Positions 7,991 to 15,209 of a DNA stretch of 64,000 nt are shown here, piece by piece. The notes under the pieces are model-generated. The model did not search any database. It worked only from the letters and a program-made list of their open reading frames with translations, and was not told the DNA's origin. The stretch is taken from contig BTQZ01000004.1 of the NCBI GenBank assembly GCA_036986135.1, positions 66,780 to 130,779 on the forward strand, given 5' to 3'. The DNA comes from JADFRG01 sp036986135 (GTDB lineage: Bacteria; Chloroflexota; Anaerolineae; Anaerolineales; E44-bin32). Numbering within the stretch: position 1 is the first letter of the stretch; each line of letters begins with the position of its first letter. A program made the position numbers and the translations under genes.

Positions 7991-9168
7991 TGAACTTGGA
8001 GTTCCTGAAAACCTGCCTGGGCAGTGAGAATGTTTCCGCCCGCCCCGAAGATCTGCTGTCGTGCAGCCGGGATGCTTCTCGCATCGAGGGAGAATGCCTG
8101 GCGGTGGTCTGGCCGCGGGGCGCAGCTGACCTGGCAGAAGTGGTTGTATGGGCGCAGCGCGAGGGCGCGGATCTCACGCCGCGCGGCGCCGGGACCGGGC
8201 TGTGCGGTGGGGCCACGCCGCAGCGGTCGATCGTGGTCGACCTGTCTCGCCTGACCGAAATCGGGGATGTAGGGAGCGGGCGGAAGGGAGTGCGTGTGCA
8301 GGCGGGCGTTGTCATTGGCCGACTTAACCGTCATCTACACCCATATGGACTGTACCTTCCGGTCGTTCCCGGCAGCCACCCCGCGGCCACCCTCGGCGGG
8401 ATGATCGCCACCGATGCCTCCGGCATGCATGCCGTGCGCTACGGCAGCATGCGAAGCTGGGTGGAGATCGTGACCATGGTGGATGGAACAGGGCGCATCC
8501 ACCGGCTGAGCGGCGAGGCGCTGGAGGATGTCGTGGGCCGGGAGGGAGCGACCGGCCTGATTGTGGAAACCGAGCTGAAGCTGACGGAGCTCCCCGGGCA
8601 GCGCAGCCTGACGGTGCGGGCCTTTGACGACGCCACTGCTCTGCTGGCTCAACGAAGCCGCTGGCTGGAAGATCCTCGCCTGATGGCTCTGGAATATCTG
8701 AACGCCCGGGCCGCGAAGGTGGTCGGCTGGCCGGCCCGCCCGCACCTGCTGGCCGAATTTGAGGGCGACGGAGGAGAAATCGAGGATCTGGGCCGGATGG
8801 CTGATGTCTGGCGCAAGCGGGACAGCCTGGGGCCGCAACTTTCCCGCCGGGGCATGTCCATGAGCGAGGACCCTCAGGTGGACGGAGAGGCGCTGGCGGC
8901 CCTGATCGATTGGCTGGAGGCAGAGGGCATCCCGGCGTTCGGGCACCTCGGCACAGGGATTATTCACCCTCGCTTCCGCCCTGGTGATGAGCGCCTCATC
9001 AAGCTTTACGAGCAGGTGCAAGCATGGGGCGGCCGGATCAGCGGGGAGCACGGGATCGGTTTGAAAAAGCGGCGCTGGACCGGCCCAGAATTTCGGGAGG
9101 AAGTCCGGCAGCTGAAAGATCGCTACGATCCAAGCCGCCTCATCAACCGAGGCAAGCTATGTTCGTAG
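7990..9168 (+). CDS. FAD-linked oxidase, GlcD-like subunit
   Basis: A 392-residue flavoprotein of the vanillyl-alcohol/PCMH family. The FAD domain shows PRGAGTGLCGG and the PGSHPAATLGGMIATDASG pyrophosphate loop (18 residues); the C-terminal cap ends with GGRISGEHGIGLKKR, diagnostic of glycolate and D-lactate dehydrogenases. The length is somewhat below the usual 450-500 of GlcD. The start was set at the ATG overlapping the previous stop. It should oxidise a 2-hydroxyacid and pass electrons to the two Fe-S subunits. The exact substrate is not determinable. Confidence 0.88.
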   Translation: MNLEFLKTCLGSENVSARPEDLLSCSRDASRIEGECLAVVWPRGAADLAEVVVWAQREGADLTPRGAGTGLCGGATPQRSIVVDLSRLTEIGDVGSGRKGVRVQAGVVIGRLNRHLHPYGLYLPVVPGSHPAATLGGMIATDASGMHAVRYGSMRSWVEIVTMVDGTGRIHRLSGEALEDVVGREGATGLIVETELKLTELPGQRSLTVRAFDDATALLAQRSRWLEDPRLMALEYLNARAAKVVGWPARPHLLAEFEGDGGEIEDLGRMADVWRKRDSLGPQLSRRGMSMSEDPQVDGEALAALIDWLEAEGIPAFGHLGTGIIHPRFRPGDERLIKLYEQVQAWGGRISGEHGIGLKKRRWTGPEFREEVRQLKDRYDPSRLINRGKLCS

Positions 9169-9512
9169 AACGCCAAGAGAATCCGCCCTGCATTGAATGC
9201 GGGCTCTGCCGGGAGGCCTGCCCGGTCTTTACGGTCGTGCGTCAGGAATCGGTCAGCCCGCGCGGGCACGCGATTCTGGCCGGTGGCGGCTTGCCGGCCC
9301 TCACCTTTTACCAGTGCACGCTCTGTCGGACCTGTCGGGTGGTTTGCCCCGTGGATCACGACCCAGAGGGCGAGAGAATTCGCGCTGGCCTGGTGGCTCA
9401 CGGCCTCGAAACCGAAGCAAACCGGGAGATGATCGCCAATATCCGTGAGTACGGGAATCCCTTTGGATCGTTGAAAGATGGAGAAATCCCAAAGACTCTA
9501 ACCTGCTGTTAG
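9159..9512 (+). CDS. Two-cluster ferredoxin-type Fe-S subunit
   Basis: A 117-residue protein with two [4Fe-4S] motifs: C11, C14, C17, C21 and C53, C56, C59, C63, each followed by a Pro. The start overlaps the flavoprotein stop by 10 nt. It corresponds to the N-terminal part of GlcF, split off as its own gene, and should link the flavin subunit to the CCG subunit. The extreme C-terminus is a vicinal CC, which is odd for this family and could be a thiol/disulfide exchange site given the thioredoxin-CcdA gene directly after it. Confidence 0.85.
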   Translation: MFVERQENPPCIECGLCREACPVFTVVRQESVSPRGHAILAGGGLPALTFYQCTLCRTCRVVCPVDHDPEGERIRAGLVAHGLETEANREMIANIREYGNPFGSLKDGEIPKTLTCC

Positions 9513-9523
9513 GAGCCAAACCT

Positions 9524-10735
9524 ATGCGCTTCAATCTGCGCCTGCTCATTCCGATCTTCGCCTGGCTGACCGTGACAGGCGGCGCTAGTACGGCACAAGC
9601 CGCCAGCCTGCAGGCCGTCATCTACTACAACGAGGCCTGCGACGAGTGTGTGAAGTACATCGAGGGCTCGCTGATCGACATCCTATCGGACTACGAAGTG
9701 ACGGTCGTCAGAAAAGACTACATCAACCAGCCGGAGAACCGGCGCGAGCTGAACCAGCTCAACGAAAAGCTGGGCATTCCGCTGGATCTGCAAAGCCACC
9801 TGGCGGTCTACATCGACGGCGGTCGCATCATCCTGATGGGCGAGCCCCCCGAGGCCGTGGTGCGCGAACTACTCGAATCGCCAGTCGGAACCTTCGAAAG
9901 GATCCTTGTTTATCGCGATGAAGGCGCGGGCGAAGGCGATATGTACCAGGCGTGGGCCTTCGCAGGCCCGGTCCGGAGCTACCCAAGCAGCAGCCCCATG
10001 CAGAGTTATCTGGATTGGTTCGAGGCCAATCGGGCGGACTTCAGCAGCGAACAACTTGAAAAAACCAGCCTCCTGCTGCCGACGGTGCTGTTGGCCGGCC
10101 TGGTCGACGGGGTGAACCCGTGTGCCATCGCCATTCTGCTGTTCTTTATCACCTTCCTTTATTCCATCCGCAAGTCCACCGCCTCGGTGGCCAAGATGGG
10201 AGCCGTCTACATTGGCGCGGTGTATGGCGTGTACTTCCTGATCGGACTGGGGCTGCTGCGCGCCTCCACTCTGGTCCAGGGCCACTGGCTGGGGCTGATC
10301 GGGGCAGCCCTGCTGATCCTGTTCGGCCTGATCAACTTGCTGGGCGCGCTCTTTCCCCGGTTTCCGATCCGGTTGGAGGTGCCCTCAAAGAGCAAGGAAT
10401 CGCTCAAGAACTGGATGTACCGAGCCACCCTGCCTACTACGCTGGTGCTTGGTGTTCTGGTTGGCATCCATGAGTTCCCATGTTCCGGTGGCCCATACGT
10501 GGCGGTCCTAGGCCTGCTGGGCAGCCAGGCGAGTTTCGCGGAGGGCCTAGCTTACCTGGTGCTCTATAACCTGATGTTCGTGATCCCTCTCATCGTCGTG
10601 CTGATCCTTTCGATGGATAAGGTGCTGGGCAAGAAGATGCAGGCCTGGGAGCGCTCATCGTCGCGGAGGGTGCGCGCCGTGACCGGCGCCTCGATGGCGG
10701 CTCTCGGCGTCATCATGCTCATTTGGGTCCTTTGA
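9524..10735 (+). CDS. Thioredoxin-like domain fused to a CcdA/DsbD-type transmembrane domain
   Basis: A 403-residue protein: signal peptide (1-27), a thioredoxin-like domain with CDEC (C39, C42), then a six- to eight-helix CcdA-like domain starting near 185. The membrane cysteines are C200 in NPCA and C320 in FPCSGG, the pair that carries electrons across the membrane in DsbD/CcdA. It should move reducing power from cytoplasmic thioredoxin to the extracytoplasmic CxxC domain. It starts 11 nt after the ferredoxin gene and precedes the selenocysteine DsbA-like gene, a plausible client. Confidence 0.85.
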   Translation: MRFNLRLLIPIFAWLTVTGGASTAQAASLQAVIYYNEACDECVKYIEGSLIDILSDYEVTVVRKDYINQPENRRELNQLNEKLGIPLDLQSHLAVYIDGGRIILMGEPPEAVVRELLESPVGTFERILVYRDEGAGEGDMYQAWAFAGPVRSYPSSSPMQSYLDWFEANRADFSSEQLEKTSLLLPTVLLAGLVDGVNPCAIAILLFFITFLYSIRKSTASVAKMGAVYIGAVYGVYFLIGLGLLRASTLVQGHWLGLIGAALLILFGLINLLGALFPRFPIRLEVPSKSKESLKNWMYRATLPTTLVLGVLVGIHEFPCSGGPYVAVLGLLGSQASFAEGLAYLVLYNLMFVIPLIVVLILSMDKVLGKKMQAWERSSSRRVRAVTGASMAALGVIMLIWVL

Positions 10736-10967
10736 ACAGCATATGAGCCACCTGACACAACCATCGGCCCTCCAGATCGGGTGCGGATCTTCGAACCGAC
10801 CATCGGCGACGCGCTCCGAACCCGTACCAGACGAACCAGTCATGATCGCCAGCCAAACGATCCAACTTGAGGAGCAATTAATGGATTCTTGAAGCGCAGT
10901 AGCGTATCTATGGGCGCAATGAGTGTCTGATTCATAAAGAATGAAAACCGTGAAAAGGAGACAAATC

Positions 10968-11633
10968 ATGAGCAAATCGAGAATCGCCGCGCGGCGCGCA
11001 AAAGCGCGACGAAGGCGCAATCTCACCTACGGATTGGTGGGAATACTGATGGCACTGGGTCTGACCTTTTTCATTGTCACCCGCGTTAGACGCAGTCTGA
11101 TTCCGCTTCCAGATCCTACGGACAAAAGCAGAGGAGAGCCCAGTGCGCCGGTTATCGTCGAGGAGTATGGCGACTTCCAATGACCGTACTGCCGGCAGTT
11201 TGCCACTGGCGCGGAGCGTCAGCTTCAAGAGGAGTACGTCGCAACCGGCAAGGTCCGTTTCGTCTTCCGCCACTTCGCCGTTATCGGACCCGAGTCGCAA
11301 TGGGCCGCGGAGGCGACCGAATGCGCGGGAGAGCAGGGGCAGTTCTGGGAGTATTACGATAAGTTGTTCGCCGAACAGGCCGGCGAAAATATCGGCGCCT
11401 ACAGTAAGGGCAATCTGAAGCGTTTTGCCGCCGAGCTCGGACTCGACACGGGTAGCTTCGAGCAGTGCCTGGACACGAAAAAATACAAACAAGTCGTCGA
11501 GCAGGAAACTCGCTCCGGCCAGCGGAGCGGTGTGCGCGGCACGCCGACTCTGTTTGTCAATGGGCAACTGATTGAGAACGGAGCCAACTACCAGGTGCTG
11601 CGAGCCGCGATCGAAGAAGCTTTGCAGGAATAG
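10968..11633 (+). CDS. Selenocysteine-containing membrane-anchored DsbA-like thiol oxidoreductase
   Basis: A 221-residue protein if the in-frame TGA at 11181-11183 is read as selenocysteine. The ATG at 10968 has AAAGGAG 7 nt upstream. Residues 1-20 are Arg/Lys-rich, 21-38 are a membrane helix, then the thioredoxin fold starts at VEEYGDFQ with the active site U72-P-Y-C75 (DsbA family: CPYC or CPHC). Coding similarity continues without a break after the TGA (FRHFAVIGPESQWAAEATEC, then the cis-Pro loop GTPTLFVNG) to a TAG at 11631. A hairpin suited to a SECIS lies just after the TGA. The likely role is extracytoplasmic thiol/disulfide exchange, with the thioredoxin-CcdA protein upstream as a reductant source. 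A plain nonsense mutation is the alternative, but the position at the redox residue and three parallel cases argue against it. Confidence 0.88.
11191..11210 (+). promoter_or_regulatory. Candidate bacterial SECIS element for the DsbA-like gene
   Basis: GGCA (11194-11197) pairs with TGCC (11201-11204) around a GTT loop; GCC (11191-11193) can pair with GGC (11208-11210) across a 3-nt bulge. The apical loop starts 15 nt after the TGA and begins with G-U, as in known bacterial SECIS loops. A competing palindrome ACTGCC/GGCAGT (11188-11199) exists. Confidence 0.6.
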
Positions 11634-11657
11634 TCGCTGGAGTTATTCCGATCGGCA

Positions 11658-11682
11658 GCTTGCCGATGCGCGATCGGCAAGC
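11658..11682 (+). terminator. Hairpin after the DsbA-like gene
   Basis: A perfect 10-bp stem GCTTGCCGAT/ATCGGCAAGC with a 5-nt loop lies 25 nt after the stop codon. There is no T-run, so it may terminate weakly, protect the 3' end, or serve as part of the control region of the next operon. Confidence 0.4.
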
Positions 11683-11693
11683 CGTAGGCTAAG

Positions 11694-11713
11694 ATATCAT
11701 CCTATAATGATAT
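11694..11713 (+). promoter_or_regulatory. Inverted repeat, probable operator of the CmtR-like regulator
   Basis: ATATCAT (11694-11700) and ATGATAT (11707-11713) form a perfect inverted repeat with a 6-nt spacer containing CCTATA, just before the regulator's ribosome binding site. Position and symmetry fit an ArsR-family operator overlapping the -10 region (TATAAT at 11703-11708). Confidence 0.6.
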
Positions 11714-11735
11714 GTTGATATTTAAGAGGCCCACC

Positions 11736-12092
11736 ATGCCGATGACGATCGACAAGAAACGGTTAGCTCTGAAGGCTAAGCTCTTCCGCGGCTTTGGCGA
11801 CCCTTCTCGCCTCAGCATCCTGGAGGCGCTGTTGGGTGGCCCAATGGCCGTGAGTGAGATCGTTGAAGCGACGGGCCTGTCTCAACCAAACGCCTCCAAC
11901 CACCTCGGCTGCCTCCGCGATTGCGGGCTGGTCACTTCAGAGCAGCACGGTCGCAACGTGATCTATGGACTGAGCGATGATCGGGTTGGCGACCTGCTGG
12001 GGTTGGCCGATACGCTGCTGGCCGATGTCGCCAGGGGAGTATTCCTTTGCACGCGCTATACAGCAGAGGTAGCAGCCCCTCTGGATCCTTGA
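11736..12092 (+). CDS. cmtR: ArsR-family metal sensor of the CmtR type (Cd/Pb)
   Basis: A 118-residue winged-helix repressor. Its metal ligands match the CmtR pattern: C59 and C63 in the recognition helix (GCLRDCGLV) and C105 near the C-terminus, compared with C57, C61 and C102 of mycobacterial CmtR, which senses Cd(II) and Pb(II). The ATG at 11736 has AAGAGG 6 nt upstream. It precedes a tiny membrane protein and a P-type ATPase and should repress them through the inverted repeat at 11694-11713 until thiophilic metal binds. Confidence 0.85.
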   Translation: MPMTIDKKRLALKAKLFRGFGDPSRLSILEALLGGPMAVSEIVEATGLSQPNASNHLGCLRDCGLVTSEQHGRNVIYGLSDDRVGDLLGLADTLLADVARGVFLCTRYTAEVAAPLDP

Positions 12093-12112
12093 ATCGGAGT
12101 CGGCAGGCAGCC

Positions 12113-12229
12113 ATGAAGCCTTTCATCACCACCATCAGTTTGCTCTTTGCTGGTCTCGTGGCGGCCCACTTGTGGTGGTGGCTGGCCATGCGGCAGCCAT
12201 GCCGTGGACCGCTGAAGGATAAATCCTAA
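12113..12229 (+). CDS. Very small membrane protein between sensor and metal ATPase
   Basis: A 38-residue frame: one hydrophobic helix (about residues 5-28, ending in HLWWWLAM) and a short basic tail with one Cys. It lies 20 nt after the CmtR-like gene and 3 nt before the ATPase. Two other sensor modules in this window also carry a small membrane protein in the same place, which supports it being real. It might modulate the ATPase, as small proteins do for several bacterial pumps; that is inference. Confidence 0.5.
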   Translation: MKPFITTISLLFAGLVAAHLWWWLAMRQPCRGPLKDKS

Positions 12230-12232
12230 GAG

Positions 12233-14167
12233 TTGAGATCCCCTTCAAAAGCAAGGCGTCCCATATCCGAACAACCCAAACCATGGCGAAACCCCAAGGT
12301 GCTGACCTCCCTGGCCTCTGGTCTGCTGCTGCTGGTCGGCTGGCTGATCGGGTTGGCTGGCGCGCCGGAGATCGCCTCGACAGCGATCTACGCGACTGCC
12401 ATCCTCATCGGCGGCTACTACTTTGGCCGCGAGGCGCTGGAGGAGCTGATCTTCAAGCGCGAGATCGGCATCGAGCTGTTGATGAGCATCGCCGCGCTCG
12501 TAGCCGCCATTATGGGACAGCCCGCCGAGGGAGCCATGCTGGTGTTCCTGTACTCCATTTCGGAGGCCGCGGAGGAATACGCCGAGGAAAAAACTCGTTC
12601 ATCCATCCGGGCCTTGATGGACCTGGCGCCAAAGACGGCGCTGGTGCGTCGCGGGGATCGTGAAGTCGAGATTCCGGTCGAGGATTTGGCGCTCGGCGAC
12701 ATTTTCATCGTCAAACCCGGGCAATCCATCGCCACAGACGGCAGAATCCTGATTGGTGACTCAAGCGTCAACCAGGCTCCGGTCACCGGTGAGAGTGTAC
12801 CGGTTGAAAAGCAGACCGGCGACACGGTCTTCGCCGGCAGTATCAACGGCGAGGGCGCGCTCGAGGTGCGCGCCATCAAGACCGCTGCGGACAACACCCT
12901 CAGTCGCATCATACACATGGTGGAGGAAGCCCGGGAAAGAAAAGGCAAAAGCCAGCGCTTCATCGATCGCTTTGGCGAACGCTACAGCCCAGCGATCCTG
13001 CTGGTTGGGGTGCTGATCGCCCTCTTACCGCCGCTGCTTTTTGGCGTTGACTGGACGACCTCGATCACCCGCGCCACCGTGTTCATGGTCGCTGCGGCAC
13101 CCTGCGCACTGGTGATCTCCATCCCGATCACCCTCGTGGCCTCACTGGGAACCGGTGCCAGGCAGGGGGTGCTGATAAAGGGCGGGATGTACTTGGAGGA
13201 ATTAGCAAAGGTACGGGTTGTGGCAATGGACAAGACCGGTACCCTGACGCGCGGCGAGCCGGATGTGACAGACGTGCTTGTGTGCCATCAGGAACAGGAG
13301 GGGCTGCCGACCTCACCTCAACAGGTGCTATCCCTGGCGGCAGGCGTCGAGCGGCTCAGTGAACACCCCCTGGCGCGAGCCATCGTCCGGTACGCCGAAT
13401 CGCAGACGGAGGTTCCCGCGGAGACCCGAGAATTTCAGTCGCTCACTGGCGCTGGCGCAGTGGCACATTCGAACGGCACCACGGTATACGTCGGCAGCCC
13501 TGAGTTGTTCGACCGTCGCCTGGGTGTGTCGCTCGACAGCGCTTGGGGCGACATCCGCCGCCTACAGGAGGAAGGCAAGACAGTGGTCGTCGTGGGGGAC
13601 CAAGATCAACCTTGGGGCCTGATCGGCATCCGTGACAACCTCAGGCCGAACGCACGCCAGGCCATCCACGCGCTACATGAATCGGGCGCGCAGAAGGTCG
13701 TCATGCTTACCGGTGATAACGCCCGCACGGCCCGGGCCCTTGCCCACGAAGTAGGAATCGATGAGTTCCACGCCCAGCTCAAGCCAGAGGACAAAGTGGT
13801 CAAGGTGCGCGAGCTGTCCGAGCGCTACGGACACGTGGCAATGGTTGGCGACGGCGTGAATGACGCGCCCGCGCTGGCCGAGGCTACGGTGGGGGTGGCA
13901 ATGGGCGCAGCCGGAACAGATGTGGCGCTGGAAACTGCCGACGTAGCGCTGATGGCCGATGATCTCGAAAAGCTAGCCTACGCTCTGCAGCTGGCGAAGC
14001 GCAATCAGTCCGTGGTTAACCAAAACCTTGTGCTCTCTGCCATCGTAATCAGTACGCTGGTGATCGGCGCCGTTGTGGGATGGCTCACCCTCCCGCTCGC
14101 CATATTGGGGCATGAGATCAGCGAGTTCGTTGTGATCGGCAACGGCCTGCGGATGTTGCGCTCCTAA
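12233..14167 (+). CDS. P1B-type heavy-metal ATPase with an APC motif
   Basis: A 644-residue metal pump without an N-terminal metal-binding domain. It has TGES (phosphatase loop), the membrane motif A289-P-C291 in place of CPC, DKTGTLT with phosphorylated D333, SEHPLARA, TGDN and GDGVNDAPAL. The last helix carries HEISEFVVIGNGLRML. Overall it resembles CadA/ZntA, but the first membrane Cys is Ala, which should alter metal coordination. With a CmtR-type sensor in front, Cd(II)/Pb(II) or a related divalent metal is the most likely cargo. The start is uncertain: TTG at 12233 is the earliest codon after the preceding gene. Confidence 0.9.
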   Translation: MRSPSKARRPISEQPKPWRNPKVLTSLASGLLLLVGWLIGLAGAPEIASTAIYATAILIGGYYFGREALEELIFKREIGIELLMSIAALVAAIMGQPAEGAMLVFLYSISEAAEEYAEEKTRSSIRALMDLAPKTALVRRGDREVEIPVEDLALGDIFIVKPGQSIATDGRILIGDSSVNQAPVTGESVPVEKQTGDTVFAGSINGEGALEVRAIKTAADNTLSRIIHMVEEARERKGKSQRFIDRFGERYSPAILLVGVLIALLPPLLFGVDWTTSITRATVFMVAAAPCALVISIPITLVASLGTGARQGVLIKGGMYLEELAKVRVVAMDKTGTLTRGEPDVTDVLVCHQEQEGLPTSPQQVLSLAAGVERLSEHPLARAIVRYAESQTEVPAETREFQSLTGAGAVAHSNGTTVYVGSPELFDRRLGVSLDSAWGDIRRLQEEGKTVVVVGDQDQPWGLIGIRDNLRPNARQAIHALHESGAQKVVMLTGDNARTARALAHEVGIDEFHAQLKPEDKVVKVRELSERYGHVAMVGDGVNDAPALAEATVGVAMGAAGTDVALETADVALMADDLEKLAYALQLAKRNQSVVNQNLVLSAIVISTLVIGAVVGWLTLPLAILGHEISEFVVIGNGLRMLRS

Positions 14168-14351
14168 GCCCTGTACGCTCCATATCTGTAATCGGTGACC
14201 GGGCTCACAGCCTGCCAGGCCGCCAGCCTGACCCCGTCCGTCCCGCCCCTACCGCGACCAATCTGCCCGCTATGACATCGCTCATGACTTCAGGCCAGAT
14301 CCAGAGATTCATCGAGGTCCGAAGTCTTCCCGAATCACCATCGACGATCGC

Positions 14352-14380
14352 TTGACACCGGCCACATATGAATGTAATAT
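14352..14380 (+). promoter_or_regulatory. Consensus sigma-70 promoter of the ArsR sensor/CDF operon
   Basis: TTGACA (14352-14357), 17 nt, TAATAT (14375-14380): close to perfect. The same layout occurs before the paralogous sensor gene at 47110. Confidence 0.85.
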
Positions 14381-14386
14381 CGTGTC

Positions 14387-14410
14387 ATATCTGAATAATT
14401 GTTCAGATAT
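14387..14410 (+). promoter_or_regulatory. ArsR/SmtB-type operator
   Basis: ATATCTGAA (14387-14395) and TTCAGATAT (14402-14410) form a perfect 9-bp inverted repeat with a 6-nt spacer, starting 6 nt after the -10 box and covering the likely transcription start. Binding here would block initiation. Confidence 0.8.
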
Positions 14411-14416
14411 CACACT

Positions 14417-14737
14417 ATGACATCGGATAAGAAAAACGCGGCTCGGGATGTGCTGGACGAGCAGATTGCTGCCCAGACGGCCGAGCTGTTTCGTGCATTG
14501 AGCGACACGAGCCGCGTACGTATCATTTCTGCGCTGGCAGAGGGAGAAATGAACGTGGGCCCATTGGCAGAGGCTGTGGGCATCAGCGAGTCGGCGGTCT
14601 CACACCATTTGCGCGGGCTAAGGCAGATGCGGATGGTCCGCGCCCGGAAAGCGGGGCGCGAAGTCTTCTACAGCCTAGACGACGATCACATCGTCGATTT
14701 GTTCAAGCGTGGGCTAGATCATGTACTGCATGGCTGA
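14417..14737 (+). CDS. ArsR/SmtB-family Zn/Co sensor repressor
   Basis: A 106-residue winged-helix repressor (SESAVSHHLRGLRQMRMVR is the recognition region). The C-terminal helix has D-x-H-x10-H-x2-H (DDHIVDLFKRGLDHVLH), the exact alpha-5 site of CzrA/SmtB/NmtR, so it should sense Zn(II), Co(II) or Ni(II). The ATG at 14417 follows the operator; a TTG six codons upstream is inside it. The gene overlaps the next by 17 nt. It is about 75% similar by eye to the sensor at 46796-47110. Confidence 0.9.
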   Translation: MTSDKKNAARDVLDEQIAAQTAELFRALSDTSRVRIISALAEGEMNVGPLAEAVGISESAVSHHLRGLRQMRMVRARKAGREVFYSLDDDHIVDLFKRGLDHVLHG

Positions 14738-15050
14738 CAGGGATATCGCCCCGCGCACAATCTTGCGGGTCATTGTCCTTCTGATCCTGATTCTGCTGCT
14801 GCTGAGTATCCTGGGCCACTACGCCGGCGACGCATTTGCGCCTTCACCAGTCCCCATGTCATCAACGCTGCAAGGCTCAATGGGCGCGAACACGCTGATC
14901 GCTCATCCGGTCCACTACGCCTTATCTTGGGCTTGGACCGTAGGCCTGGGAATGCTCATCGGCCTTATTTTCAAATTGGCGATGCCCTTTCAGTTCGACG
15001 CTTCTAGATCCTTCCCTCCTCCAGATCGCCCCCCAATCATCACTTCTTGA
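14721..15050 (+). CDS. Small two-helix membrane protein coupled to the metal sensor
   Basis: A 109-residue protein with hydrophobic segments at about 15-35 and 68-90, a motif LLLLSILGHYAGDAF at the end of the first, and a Pro-rich tail. It starts inside the sensor gene (ATG within the last codons), so it is translationally coupled. Its counterpart at 46453-46812 has the same 17-nt overlap, the same MYC-x-AD opening and LLGHY motif. I do not recognise the family; position suggests an accessory of metal efflux. Confidence 0.75.
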   Translation: MYCMADRDIAPRTILRVIVLLILILLLLSILGHYAGDAFAPSPVPMSSTLQGSMGANTLIAHPVHYALSWAWTVGLGMLIGLIFKLAMPFQFDASRSFPPPDRPPIITS

Positions 15051-15209
15051 TATCGATAAGCGCACTGTGTGCCCGCTGTACGGGTGATCCCCACCGCCCA
15101 GCGGGGCTGGGCCTGCTGACCTTCACGGTGCCGGAAAATCCCGTGCTGGTGTCACCGGCGGGGGTTATTGGACGAGGATCGACTTGCAGCAGCTGGGACA
15201 CTAAGGAAC

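Noticed and set aside
11181..11183. Reading the four internal TGA codons as evidence for a TGA = Trp genetic code
   Set aside because: Trp is encoded by TGG throughout, and TGA is the normal stop of many genes here (arsC, the CDF gene, the DsrE gene itself). The four internal TGAs align with Cys, not Trp.
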